Part shown: positions 32,936 to 44,935 of the stretch, one piece after another
Layout: each line of letters starts with the position of its first letter
Position numbering within the stretch: position 1 is the stretch's first letter
Notes under the pieces: generated by a model
Databases searched by the model: none
Seen by the model: only the letters and a program-made list of their open reading frames with translations
What the model was told of the DNA's origin: nothing
Translations under genes and position numbers: made by a program
Source: Adiantum capillus-veneris
Taxonomy: Eukaryota > Streptophyta > Polypodiopsida > Polypodiales > Pteridaceae
Assembly (NCBI GenBank): GCA_014529385.2
Contig: CM043971.1
Coordinates: 57,542,709 to 57,606,708, forward strand
Reading direction: 5' to 3'
Length of the DNA stretch: 64,000 nucleotides

Positions 32936-33063
32936 CAAAAACTACATGATTCACTAAGCACGGGTGCTTCTCATAAACACATTGGAAGCCAAACATAAAA
33001 TTCAAAAGCTTGCAAGTAAGAGAGAGTCATAGAAACCAAAAACTAGATTCATTAAGGAAATCA

Positions 33064-34239
33064 TTACATGATATCCGGACTTTGCTTTAGGATCTTTCGA
33101 ATTACAATTTTCTGGCGCTTGGCCTTTTGGGGTGGCTCCTTGTTAAGCAAAGCGATTGTAATTTCTTGGGTGTTATTAACCCCTACATCTTGGTTCATGC
33201 CGACATGGGCGATGAGGCGCCCGCAAAAGTTGACGCCGAAAGTGGATATTGCAAAATCTTTCGTTACAAGCACTACAAGGTTGGCCGATTGGGCAAGGGT
33301 TGTTAAGCACAAGGCCTTGGAGAGTGAACGGAGGGGAAAAATGTTGTAGCGTCCATTGGGGGAGTAGTCGGCATGCACAAACACCACATCACCAGTCGGA
33401 ACTGTGCCGAGGTAGTGAGCAAGTGCCACTTGAGGTCCAAACACCGTCCTCCTCTCCCCTGACCATTGCGCCCAGGCGTCAACCTCCAAAACATCCTGCA
33501 AAACATAGGATTTGTGAGAAATATGGAAAAAAATTAGTTATAACAATAACAAAATCAATTGTAACAATCAAATTTAAGTGAGAATGTATACCTCTTGTCT
33601 ACGATCCTCCTCATCAGCATCCGGGTGCAAGTAAAGATCCACAATTGACTTCCCCTTTGGATCAAGCAAAATAGGTGTTGTAGCAGGTGATGGTGAATCC
33701 ACTCTTGTGCGTTTAGCCAAACACATGGCTTGCACGACCACAAACTCCTCCTCAGAGACCTTGGCCTGCTCGGCCGCTTCCACCTCGGCTTGTGCGATCG
33801 CCACTGTGTCCGCCACAGTATTCCCCATGGGCAGTAGGAGATCATCGCCATGGGAGGTGGTGGTATCAACCTCAAACTTGCCATGGGCATCGAGGATGGC
33901 AAAACACTCATTCATGGGAAGCTCGAAGGATTTCTCCAGATCATGTAAAAACACAAACTCCTCCCCACCCACCACAATGGAGGATAAATGGGTAATCTCT
34001 ACCTCATGGGATGGCATCCTGAGTGCTGGTTCCTTTTGGTGGCCCCGAGGATGAGCCGACAGATGGACAGGCCTCCAAGAGGCCTTGAATCCCTACAGGG
34101 TAGGTCAAGGCAAGCGTCCTCTCCTCTCCGGGTGTGTCAATGGGCACGGTCTAGGGGTCCTTCACATCCGCCAGGACCCTGCCGATCTGCAAGTGTGGTA
34201 GCACTACGTCAGGGCCTGCTGGGCACTAGTTATAGCCAT
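33064..34239 (-). pseudogene. Unknown two-exon gene of the TIR element
   Basis: The start chosen is the ATG at 34239 ('MAITSAQQALT'), followed by a frameshift and a stop; the frame is clean from 34017. Exon 1 ends at 33592 with 'PDADEEDRRQE' and exon 2 starts at 33495 with 'DVLEVDAWAQWSGER'. The 96-bp intron has GT at 33591-33590 and AG at 33497-33496. Exon 1 is acidic with Val-Glu-Ala runs. Exon 2 looks globular, with 'VALAHYLGTVPTGDVVFVHA', 'RYNIFPLRSLSKAL' and a basic tail 'PPQKAKRQKIVIRKI'. It stops at TAA 33064-33066. No family is recognised. It is transcribed toward the hairpins and the H3 gene. Confidence 0.65.
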
Positions 34240-34473
34240 GATTTCTCTTTGCGTAACTGGGTATGCTAGGTCTCTCTGCAATGGTGGGATGAAAATGGTA
34301 AAATGAGGAGGTGGTCCCCCTGTTATAGACATATTCCATCTCGAAAAAAATAAAAAATATATGTTTTAAAAATAAAATTACACAACACCTTAAAACTCAA
34401 GTACAACACTCTAAAATTTTTCAAAATATTTAATAAAATATCCAGTACATAAAGATTAAAGCTACAATCCAAT
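34240..34473. other. Short spacer between two minus-strand genes
   Basis: AT-rich and non-coding. It must hold the 3' end of the upstream gene and the promoter of the downstream one. Confidence 0.4.
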
Positions 34474-34957
34474 TCACTGAGACAAGATGACTTCGTCTAT
34501 AGCCCAATCTTTGGAAACAAGCATACTGGCCTCCATCCGCCTTCCAATCTACACAACCAAAAATGGGCAATCAAGATACAAATACCCAAAAAATTAAGAA
34601 AAGGTAGCTAATCAAGCACAAAACAGACCTTGCGTTGTTCCAGTTTGAAACTTGCATTGCCAACATCCTCGAACCCCATTATGACAAAATGTTCCCGAAG
34701 ATTGGCAAGAGTCCAATGTGGGTTCACTGCAACCACCTCCACCTCATTATTGGGCATGCGGACAAGAATTTCAAAGGATTGAACCTCTTCGGATGTCAGC
34801 TGCAAGGGTATCCATTTGCCACGTTCGTGCATCCACCTTTTGTAGAGTTAAACCGTGCATACAAGGTGCACCTTGCCTTCAAATATCGAAGGCAAAGCTA
34901 TGTGGGGGACACATTGCACTTGTAACGGTCACCATCATGCAAACCGTCAACATAGTC
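34474..34957 (-). pseudogene. 3' exons of a TIR-element gene with a possible ubiquitin-like domain
   Basis: The frame continues from 60738 across the gypsy D insertion ('GVNWDY' joins 'VDGLHDGDRYKCN'). It has a TAG shortly after, then the open stretch 34832-34629: 'GKWIPLQLTSEEVQSFEILV', 'VEVVAVNPHWTLANLREHF'. The alternation of strands followed by a helix resembles a beta-grasp ubiquitin-like fold, which is only a suggestion. An 80-bp intron (GT at 34628-34627, AG at 34550-34549) joins 'LEQRK' to 'IGRRMEASMLVSKDWAIDEV'. The stop TGA is at 34474-34476. Confidence 0.55.
34953..34957. repeat. Target site duplication TAGTC (left) of gypsy element D
   Basis: Matched by TAGTC at 60738-60742 on the other side of the element. 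Confidence 0.9.
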
Positions 34958-36174
34958 TGTAAGGTCCCCAAACCCACCAACACCAAAAACGGGATGGGAC
35001 CATTGACAAGTCTCTAGGCCTACTAAAGTCAGAGTCCTTAAACAGGAAACATTCCAGGGAAGTCACCTTTACCATTGACAATGGTTTAGGTTTATAGCCC
35101 TAGAAAGAGACCTAGTCCTGTCTCGTAGTGGAAACGGGACCACTAAAAAAATATATATATTCCGGCCCTATAACTTCATCATTCAGATTATGGTTTCCTT
35201 TAACATTGACAATGGTTTAAGTTTATAGCCCTAGAAAGAGACCTAGTCCTCTCTCGCAATGGAAACGAGACCACTACAAAAAAAAATAATTCCGGCCCTA
35301 TAACTTCATCATTCAGATTATGGTTTCCTTAATCAACGCTTTTTCCCCCTAACATATATGAGGGCACAGCCGTTGTGGATTCCTCGTTCAAGTGAAGAAG
35401 TTTCTAAACGTTTTAGTGCACGGGAATGGATAGTTACCTGACTAATCAGGTCCACCCATCCATGATTGACAACCTTAGTCAATCCCCACTTACCACCCCG
35501 CACTCACACATGATTTCTATGTTGTTTAATTACTACCACATTCTTTTCACAATTAAAACAATGATTCCTTTTAACTTTCACAACTGAATTTCATTAAGAC
35601 AACCTTTCAAAACAATATTGAAGACATTCTTTCAACAAACAAACATCTTTAGACTTAAGACAAGGTACTGTCATTTTGAAGTATCTCTGACTAGTAGTGG
35701 CTTGTCTCAAGACCACCTATACAGGGGTGAAAAAATGGCCAATCCTTATTTATAAAAACCGGGGTGGAAAAAGCCATCACCCAAAGTCCGGCGCCCATAC
35801 GCCAACCGGTTGCCCATACAACCGGGCGGTTCCTCTAGGATAAACTTGAAATCTTAACTAATATCACGGGGTAAAGACTCCATGCGCGCTGAGGAAACCG
35901 ACTTATCCATGGCGGAATCGCCATCATTACTTATTACCTGGAGTAAAATAATTCCAAGGAATCAAAGGTGTCTTGAGACAAGCTGTCTTAAGGATGGTCA
36001 AACATTTCTTTCCTAGGTCAATCAGTCATCATAAGCCAATCATTTCTTTCCTATTTACAATCATTGCTCGTTGGTTTCGTGGAAGTTGCCTTCCATTTAC
36101 AACCAGTGTACCCTTCCTAACCTTACGTATGCAATGCTAACTTAAAAATGAACTTTAAAAGATTTTAAGTGAAC

Positions 36175-36351
36175 AAAATAGAAATCCACCTGAGACTGCT
36201 CGTCCATGTGCTGTTGGGCGAAAGCCCGTAGACTTTCCTCCATCGGCCTATGGTTAGGCCTAGCTTCATGGTCATTAGTGGCTTTATTTCTTTTGTTGCT
36301 AACATCCTCTTCCTCGGTAAGAGGATTTCCCCTGGTTCTCTTTGGAGCCAT
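36175..36351 (-). CDS. Small conserved ORF inside the D LTR (3' copy)
   Basis: Starts MAPKRTRGNPLTEEEDVSNK, is hydrophilic with mixed charge, and is preserved with few substitutions in the other LTR (59148-58980). After about 55 codons the sequence reads CAG-GTGGAT, a possible splice donor, so it may be a short first exon for a spliced gag or leader product. That is inference; expression is unknown. Confidence 0.4.
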
Positions 36352-36859
36352 ATCGGCAGCCTTATAAAAAGACTTAATCGATTAGAAGTTTAATTGAATA
36401 ATCTCTTTTTTCCTTTTTACCCAAAAATAAGGATTTTTGGAGTAAGTAGGTATCCTTAATAGTTAATTGGATTAGATATTCCTCTTCTAATTTCCTTGTA
36501 CTATAAGTAATTTCCCATAATTACCATTTAATTAGGGAAGCCATTTAACTAGGTTTCTCTTTAGTCTATATTCCATCAATATTTTATATTTAACCTTAGT
36601 AAATTATAATTCCTATCGGCTAATGGATTACTCACCCAAAAATCTAATTTGATATGTTCTATTTTTAGGAATTTTCATAAATTTGATTCATAACCTTTCC
36701 CTCCTATACTTATGGTCTAATTTAGGCAAAATTTTGCGGATAGTAATTTGTTATACCAACCATTTATGTTGAGGTAATTTTCCCACCATTCAATAGTGAT
36801 TTTGGACCTCATGTATTTATTTGGTAATTAGATAAAGTCATTTACTAATTTCCTTTCTC

Positions 36860-38230
36860 TATTTTATACGCAAAATTGGTTACTTTTAATGAAGATAAAT
36901 ATTTAAACTATTTATCTGAGGTTGGGGTATTTATCATGGATTCCTCAAGGTGTGTACTACCTTTGATAATTATGTCAAAAGATTTTGGATTAATTTACTA
37001 TTTTTCCCATTTTATTTTCCCCTAAAAATAATTTAATTTTTAATGAGATAATTAGGTAGACTAATTATCTGAGGTTAACATAATTATCACGGTTTTTCGA
37101 AGGTGTGATTAACCTCTAATAAAACACGCAAAGAATTTTGAATCAATTTGCTAATTTTCCTCTTTTAATTTTTTATAAAAGCAGTGTAATTTTGCTGAGA
37201 TAATTAGGTAAAGTAATTATCCGAGGTTAAAATAATTATCATAGATTTTAAAGGTGTGATTAACCTTTGATAAATAACTCAAATTATATAGAATCAATTT
37301 TCTAATTTCCCTCTTTTAATTTGTCCTAAAAACAGAGAAATTCTGCTAAAATGATTAGGTGAATTAATTATCTGAGGTTAACATAATTATCACGGGTTTC
37401 TTGACATGTAATTAACTTGTGATGAATAACTCAAAGCATTTAGAATAAATTTGCTAATTTCCCCCTTTTAATTTTTCTTAAAAACAGAGAAATTCTGCCA
37501 AAATAATTAGGTGAATTAATTATCAGAGGTTAACATAATTATCACGAGTTTCTTGACATATAATTAACTTGTGATGAATAACTCAAAGCATTTTGAATCA
37601 ATTTTCTAATTTCCCCCTTTTTATTTGTCCTAAAAATAGAGTAATTTTGCTAAAATAATTAGGTAAATTACCTATCTGAGATTAAAATAATTATCACTGG
37701 TTTGCTAACATGTAATTAACCTGTGATAAATAACTCTAAGGATTTTAAATCAATTTTCTAATTTCCTCCTTTTTATTTGTCCTAAAATTAGAGTAATTCT
37801 GCTAAAATAATTAGGTAAATTAATTATTTGAGGTTAATATAATTATCACGGGTTTTGTAACATGTTATTAACCTGTGATAAATAACTCAAAGAATTATGA
37901 ATCTGTTTGCTAATTTCCCCTTTTTAATTTGTCCTAAAAATAGAGTAATTCTATTAAAATAACTAGGTAAATTAATTATCTGAGGTTAATATAATTATCA
38001 CAGGTTTCCTAACATGTAGTTAACCTCTGATAAATAAATTAAAGCATTTTGAATCAATTTACTAATTTCCCCCTTTCAATTTGTCCTTAAAACAGAGTAA
38101 TTTTTCTAAAGTAATTAAGTAAATTAATTATCTGAGGTTAACATAATTATCACGCATTTTCTAGGATGTAATTAACCTCTAATAAATAACTCAAATGATT
38201 TTGAATCAATTTGATTATTTTTCCCTTTAT
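36860..38230. repeat. AT-rich minisatellite in the D LTR, about nine units of about 152 bp
   Basis: The block 'ctgaggttaacataattatc' and variants recurs near 36928, 37081, 37230, 37384, 37536, 37690, 37846, 37994 and 38145. Each unit also contains 'aataactcaaag' and 'tttgctaatttcccc'. The other LTR has only about three to four units (59640-60185). Confidence 0.9.
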
Positions 38231-39169
38231 GTTTCTCTAAAAAATAATGTAATTCGGCTAAGTTAATTATGAAATTTACTCAAAAACTTATAAGATAAAT
38301 TTTCTAGCTTAATGACAGTCCAATGCAGCTCTGATAATTATCTCAACATAATCTAAACTTAATTAATATAATTTCCATTGATTTATGGTTAATATGGATA
38401 ATTTCAGTCCTATTAATAATTAATTAGCTTAATATCCCTAAGTTTAATTACAACAATCAACAAAGAATATTTAATTAAGAGAGGATTTTTGAGTATACAT
38501 AGGATTAATCTTTAATTTATTAAGAAAATAGGTTAACCTAGCTTTGCTAATTAAGAAGAATTAGGCTAATTACCGTTTAATTTAATCAACTAGAACTTGA
38601 TCGCTATTGATTTCTGCGTAGCGGTCTCTCTAGATGAGAGAGAGTGTGTCAAGGCTCGGAGTCTAAATTTTTATGAAGGAAAGGGGATCTTTTAATAGTT
38701 TTTCTGGTCCCCGGGCCTGTTCCTGGCAGGTTTTGACACCTTAAGTAGGCCCCCAGCTTCAAGTTAGCACCAACTGCTGCTATTTCAGTCTCTAGAAGGT
38801 TCCCCCAAGCTCCACACTAATTTTCATTTTACTGATTTCTAATGATGAAAATTGGAATATTAGTTAATTCTAGAACCTTAGGATAAGAAAGTCTTTGTTA
38901 ATAATAATTACTGAAACCATCCAATTTTTATTAATTAATTGAATTCCTAGTGTAAACATTTAGGGTCCGTAACTTTTCTAGTTTTTATCAGATTCTGATG
39001 AACATTACTAACCATAGTAAAGCTCTGCTTATGATTCTAAAAATACCAATATCAGCCATGATTGAATCATTCAACAGTGGTTTTCAATTTAACTTTACAA
39101 GCTTTGTACAATTTTATAAGATTTTAGAAATCGGAAACCTTATAATCACCCTAACTTAAGGAATTGAGA

Positions 39170-41987
39170 TGTCCTCATCTCAATCGAAATTGGGAAAATC
39201 TTTGCGAAGTGATACTTCATCCTCCCAAGTGGCGTCTTCAGTGGGGTAGTCCTTCCATTTTACTAAATGTTCTTTGATAACTCTGTTTCGTAGACTCCTT
39301 TCCCTAGTGTCGAGAATACAATCTGGTTGGAGTTCAAGAATTCGCTGCTTCTGCATCACAATCTGTTTGTCATCTAGAGTGTGATTGGGATTTGAGATGT
39401 AGGGTTTTAGAAGACTGATATGGAATCATTATGGACCTTGAGGTAGTTTTAGTTTGTAAACTTGATCACTGATTACTTTAATCACTTCATAAGGTCCACA
39501 ATATCTGGGGCTTAGTTTTTTATATTTTCCCAAGGATAAAGTGCTTCTCTTTGGCCGTACCCTAAGGAATACTTTATCCCCTTGTTTGAAAAACTGATTA
39601 GATCATTTTTTATCAGCATATTGCTTTTGGCGGTCCTTGGCTACCTGAATGTCTTGTCTTATGGCTTTGGTTTGGGCATCCATCTCCTCCAACATTTTTT
39701 TTGAAGCTTCTACTCTTGTAGTAGGGTCAGAAAAGTTTAGGGGTGATATACATTCATGCCCATAAAGAGCATTAAATGGCGACATCCCAATGCTCTTATG
39801 AAAGGATGAGTTATAGGCGAATTCTACCAGAGGAAGAAATTGGATCCATTTCTGGGGTTCTGTACTACAGTAGGCTCTAAGGATGTCTTCAATAACTTGA
39901 TTCACTCTTTCCGTCTGGCCGTCTGTCTGAGGGTGATAGGATGTACTGAAACATAGCTGGGTACCTAAGGATTCAAATAAATCTTTCCAAAATTTTGAAG
40001 TGAATTTTGCATCTCTGTCACTGCATATTCTTTTAGGAAGTCTGAAGATCTCTTTGATAAAGATACGCCTTATGTCTGATGCAGTGTAAGTTGTTTTTAT
40101 AGGCATCAAATGGGATACTTTAGACAACATATCCACTACCACCATAATGGAGTCGTAACCCCCTTGAACGGTGGGAAGGCCTGTTACAAAGTCCATGCTA
40201 ATGAGTTCCCACTTCATTTGAGGAATGTCTAGAGGTTGAGGTTTTCTTGGAATCATTACTCGTTCAGCCTTAATCCTTTGATAGGAAAGACATTGTCTGA
40301 TGTAGCGAAGTATATCTCCTTTCATTCCTAGCCAAAAATAGCTTTTCCTTATGGAATTAAGGTTCTTTGCATAACCAGGATGGCCGGAAACTGGAGCGCT
40401 GTGTCCTTCATAAAGGATTATCTCCTTTGATGTTGGATTCTTAGGAATGTAAAGCCGATACTTATAATAGAGTGAATAATCCTTGATTCTGTCTTTCTCT
40501 TTCTCTTTTAGGTCCTGTTGATTAATAACCTGTAGAAGTTTTTGGTAATCCTTATCTTCCAGGGAAGCTTCCTTAACCTTGTTTAGGATTGGATTGTCAA
40601 CTGTGGAAATAGCCCCAAGAAAAACCTTACTTCTAAGAGCGTCAACAACCACATTCTCCTTCCCTGGTTTATATTTTATTTCAAAATCATATTCCTGTAA
40701 GATTTCTATCCATCTTCTCTGCCTCATGTTGAGTGTTGCTTGTGAAAAAATCCATTTTAACCTCTCATGATCGGTGATTAACTGGAACTTCCCTCCTAGA
40801 AGATAGTGCCTACAAAGTTTTAGAGCATGGATGACAGCTAGGAGTTCCAGATCATGAGTTGGATAATTCAGCTCGTGGATTCTTAATTTTCGAGAAGTAA
40901 AGGCGACTGGTCTGCCTTCTTGGTTTAAGACTCCTCCTTTAGCAATACCGCTGGCATCTGTTACTACTTCAAACTCTTGAGTGAAGTCAAGAAGTTTGAG
41001 TACAGGGGCTGATGTGAGATTTTGTTTTAGTTTGAGGAAACAATCCTCCTGTTCTTTTTCCCATGTAAGTTTGGCTATCTTTTTAAGTAGCTGCGTCAAG
41101 GGTGCAGCAATGACGGCATAATCTTTGACGAAGATTCTATACCATCTTGTAATGCCCAAAAATCCTCGAATCTCACTGATTGTTTTGGGTTGTGGCCACT
41201 CTATTATATCCTTAATCTTTGCGGGGTCTATTGAAATTCCTTCAGGGTTTATTATGAAACCAAGATAACTAACTTCGGGCATAAAAAACATACATTTACT
41301 CATCTTGGCATATAACTGATGTTGGCGTAGAAGATGAAGTACTTTACGTACATGGCCTTCATGCTCTTTTTCATCCTTGGAATATACCAGGATATTGTCG
41401 AAAAACACCAACACAAAATCATCCAGACCAAAAGGCATCACGATGAACTCATAATGCCCATACTGGGTGTTGAAAACAGTTTTGTAAATATCTGCCTCCT
41501 TAATCCGGATTTGATGGTAACCTGATCTGAGATCAATTTTTGTGAATAATTTGGCTCCATGTAATCTATCAAGCAATTCATCGATGCAAAGAATAGGATA
41601 CTTATTCTTTACTGATAACTGGTTAAGTCTCGTATAATCGATGCAGAGACGTAAAGATCCATCCTTCTTCTTTTGGAATAGAATAGGAGCTCCCCAAGGT
41701 GAAATGCTTGATCTTATGAATCCTTGTTCAATAAGCTGACGAAGCTGTTCTTTTAATTCAATAGCTTCAAGGAGGGACATTTTGTAGGTTCTCTTTGAAA
41801 TTGGTTCACTACTTGGAAAGGTTTCTATTTCGTGGTCTATATCCCTTGGAGGAGGTAAATTTGAGAGATCTTCCGAAAATATATCCAAAAATTCCTTAAG
41901 CCATTTTGGAGTTGTGTTGTCCCTTGAATCATCTGCCTTATTAAGTTTTACTACAAAGATCTGTTGCCCCTTGCGTAACCCCTTCAA
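39170..41987 (-). pseudogene. Element D pol: reverse transcriptase, RNase H, integrase
   Basis: The main open frame is 41987-39603. Reverse transcriptase has '[19 protein letters not shown]' and '[15 protein letters not shown]'. The palm is shortened: 'MPFGL' runs straight into '[10 protein letters not shown]', losing about 20 residues that normally include the NAPATF motif, and the active box is FFDN. RNase H has '[17 protein letters not shown]' and '[18 protein letters not shown]'. Integrase has '[18 protein letters not shown]', Asp in 'MDFVTGLP', Asp in '[13 protein letters not shown]' and Glu in '[10 protein letters not shown]'; one zinc Cys is Tyr ('CLSYQRIK'). A broken C-terminal tail continues to about 39170. 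Confidence 0.92.
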
Positions 41988-42098
41988 AAGTCGACTAGCC
42001 TTAACTAAATGAGCCTTAGGGTTCCCATTTGATCCTTGTACTAATGTTTCTCCACCTAAGTGATTTTTGAAGGTTAAGCTCCCTTGAGCACAGTGAAT

Positions 42099-42771
42099 TT
42101 AGGCTTGATTTTTGATTAAACAATCCATTCCTAGAATACCATCATAGATTCCTACTGGTAGAGTCCGAAAGTAAGATGAAGTAAGGATTTCCCCTAGTTC
42201 AAACTCAACTTTCTCAGCTGTAAATTGAGATAGCACCTCTTTCCCATTTGCTAGTTCTACCACTAATTTCTTGGTGGGATATTGGTCCAATTTAAGTTTC
42301 CTTAAACATTTAGGGGAGAGAAAAGAGTGTGTGATGCCACAATCTATAAGTAGTTCAAAATTTTCACCTTCTCTGTTTGCAGTGGTTTGGATGACAGCAT
42401 ACTGTTGCCGAGCTCCAGGTTTATCAATGGCGGAAAAAAGAGTAGCTCTTTCATCTTCCTCATCCAGCAACATAGGCTCTCCTACTGCAGCATAAGCTCT
42501 GGCTCCTCTACCTCTTCCTCTGCCTCATCGTCTATTTCCTCTACCTCTTTGATTATTTCATTGTCCTATCTGAGTCTAAGGAGTGGTTCCGGCAGCAACT
42601 CGGGGATTTTGCCCCTCAGGGCATTGACTCCTGTAGTGTCCCATTCTATTGCATCCATATCATCTCATGTTTGGAAAAGTCTACTCTATAGTGGCTACAG
42701 CTGACACTGCCCTTCGTTGATTTCCTTGGTTATAATTTCCCCTTGCTCTTCCTCTAAAGTTATTGTAGTTG
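42099..42771 (-). pseudogene. Element D gag C-terminus and protease
   Basis: The frame 42473-42099 holds the retropepsin-like active site 'LLIDCGITHSFLSPK' (usual DSG is DCG) and 'GILGMDCLIKN' near its end. Upstream to 42771 are an Arg/Gly-rich stretch, stops, and a decayed zinc knuckle ('CNRMGHYRSQC' near 42680-42650). Element C interrupts at 42771. Confidence 0.8.
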
Positions 42772-42776
42772 TAATA
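42772..42776. repeat. Target site duplication TAATA (left) of element C
   Basis: Matched by TAATA at 56456-56460. Confidence 0.9.
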
Positions 42777-42923
42777 TGTCAGGACACTGGCAAGGCCGAC
42801 TAGACAAGGGCAGGGCCGGGCTAGGCAGTGTGGAACGGGGAGTCCAACTAGTGCTAGGGGCTTGCCTATATAATGGGTGGTTGGGTGGTGGACTCTCTAA
42901 CCCTAGTTTCCCCTGCTCTTACA
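42777..42923 (+). repeat. 5' LTR of element C
   Basis: 147 bp, TG to CA, with a TATA-like 'gcctatataatggg'. Aligned with 56309-56455 with several substitutions and small indels. Confidence 0.93.
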
Positions 42924-42924
42924 T

Positions 42925-42936
42925 TGGTATCAGAGC
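42925..42936 (+). other. Primer-binding site of element C
   Basis: TGGTATCAGAGC, the perfect complement of the 3' end of plant initiator tRNA-Met, two bases after the LTR. Confidence 0.9.
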
Positions 42937-42992
42937 TCAGGTTGGAGGAGCCATGGAGGAGGGAGGAGAATGGCTGCATGCATGCTCGTGCT

Positions 42993-42997
42993 ATCTC
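42993..42997. repeat. Target site duplication ATCTC (left) of the nested F1 element
   Basis: Matched by ATCTC at 51127-51131. Confidence 0.88.
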
Positions 42998-44511
42998 TGT
43001 AATGGAATTGGACTATTTAATTTGAGAGTAGCGGAAATTAATGAGAGTACTTTTGAGAAATGACTTTGTGAGCATAGCGGGTGAACATAATTGAAGATAG
43101 CAACATAATCATAGCAATTAGTTAACTTGGCATGAACAATACTTTTGCAAGAGAGAGAATTTAGAGAACATGACAACAGTTGAGGACTGGATTTATGTGG
43201 ATCCGGTCCCCCCTCCAATAGGCATTTGTATTATGACTTCTCCCATTAAGAGAGACTTGTTACAATACAATCTTTGTGTTCCTTGTGACCTAGGTGATTC
43301 AATGAAGATGGAAAGCTTCATGCATCACCAACATAACATACACTTGAAGAAAGCTTTAACTATCCCAAGCCTCAGTCCCAAGACCTCAAACACCTTCGAA
43401 GGTGGAGAGAGCTAGCAGGGAATGAGGGTAGGGAAGAGGAAGAAGAAACATTTCGTAGGAGAAAGAATTAGTTCCTCACGTATCATAACTCTTGTTGCTA
43501 GCATACATAATAGCATAGTAATGAAGAAGAAGGAGATGGCAAGCTTAAGCATTGAAGCATGGCTCTTGGTTGGATTTTCACTCCATATCCAAGAGTGTTG
43601 GTGTAGGCTCTCAACCTCTACTTGCTTGGAGAAGGAGAGGGAGCTCTTGCACTTTGCATAGCACACAATGAGAGTGTTTGTGAGTGTGTGTGGGTGAGTA
43701 TACCCCCTAAGAAACCCCCTTGCTTGCTAGGTCGACCTCCTCTTCTAGCTCATCATTGAAGCCCATTGGCTCATGCCAAGCCTAGCCAATCACAAGCTTG
43801 AACCATTTCAAGCAATAGGTGTAGTCTTGGGACAAGTGTCCCCCTTTCCCCTTTGAGAGAGAGGACTTGATAAATGCAAAAACAATTAGATAATTGTTGT
43901 AAATTATCATTGGACCCCTTTTAATCCTAGCCAATAGAGTTCAAGCACCTCATGGAGGTAACATGGATAGGGGCTTGACATGTGTCCTTGTTGCCTCTTT
44001 AAGCTTGGGATTTCCTTGAGAGTGTGTGTGTGTGTGTTCTCTCTCTAGCCCCTAAGAAAAGGGCTCGCCCCCCTCTTTGTAGAGATCTTTTTGACCTTTG
44101 GTTCTCAAGCACCTTAGTCATCAAGCATGACTAAGCACTTGGACTAGGGGTGTTCCCACAAGCATCTCAGGCAAGCATGTCAAAGCACCTCAAGCACGAC
44201 AAGCACCTCTAGCTTGGGCCGGGTTCCCATCTCAAGCTCAGACCTAGCTTACCTAAGGTCAAAGGACTTTTACACACATTATTGGAGGTCTTCAATGAAG
44301 CTAACCCTAAGGTCTTATGCTCCATTGGTTAGCCTTGCACTTTGATAGACCATCTCTCATTTGGGCCCCTTTACTATTGGCCCCGTGTTGAGATAGATCT
44401 ATAAGCACATATCTATATCTTAACACTTGTTCCCGTTCATTCTCCCACATTAAGTGATCAATTTAATATGAGAAAATCATTTGGGTTGGTTAGATATTAG
44501 ATTTTATGACA
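42998..44511 (-). repeat. 3' LTR of the nested F1 element
   Basis: 1514 bp, very similar to 49616-51126 and to the solo LTR. A purine tract 'aagagagaggtaa' (minus strand, about 44512-44525) precedes it. Small open frames (for example 43661-43422) occur in all copies but I do not call them genes. Confidence 0.95.
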
Positions 44512-44935
44512 TTACCTCTCTCTTGAAATCATAGTCGTCCTCGACTATGAGGTAGAAGAGATAAAGCCTTAGTCATTAGTCATTTTACTTAGCGGGTAGA
44601 GGATCCCTTTTTACCCTACGACATCTTTCCAAGATGGATGACTAATCCATTTGGTGCTTGGGAGACATAGCTGCCGCATGTCTGCTCTTTAGTCCATTTC
44701 ATTCTCCCAAAGTAGAGTGACAAATTCTACTTGGTGTTTGAGAGACGTCGTCATCACAAACATGATTCTAAGCATGCATACTAGTTAAATTTGTACACAA
44801 TTAAAAAGAGGACTAGTCTTATAAGACAAAAACATGAGTCATTTAAAAGAAATTTGTACATTTGCTTACTCTAATGTAGCATTGTAAGCATTGACAAGGT
44901 TCATACTATCCTTAAGTTGTATTCCTTGCATCCAT

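Larger units (their letters stand above)
34958..39144 (-). repeat. 3' LTR of element D (about 4.2 kb)
   Basis: Aligns with the 5' LTR at 57864-60737 but is about 1.3 kb longer because of extra minisatellite units and a region near 38230-38615. It also contains a direct duplication of about 130 bp (about 35070 and 35203). The 7-bp ends are inverted. Confidence 0.92.

Noticed and set aside
33068-34269. Plus-strand frames opposite the unknown two-exon gene
   Set aside because: Shadows; the minus strand has matching splice sites and longer continuous frames.
36860-38230. A CRISPR array or satellite centromere
   Set aside because: The units are long, contiguous and variable, with no spacer structure, and lie inside an LTR.
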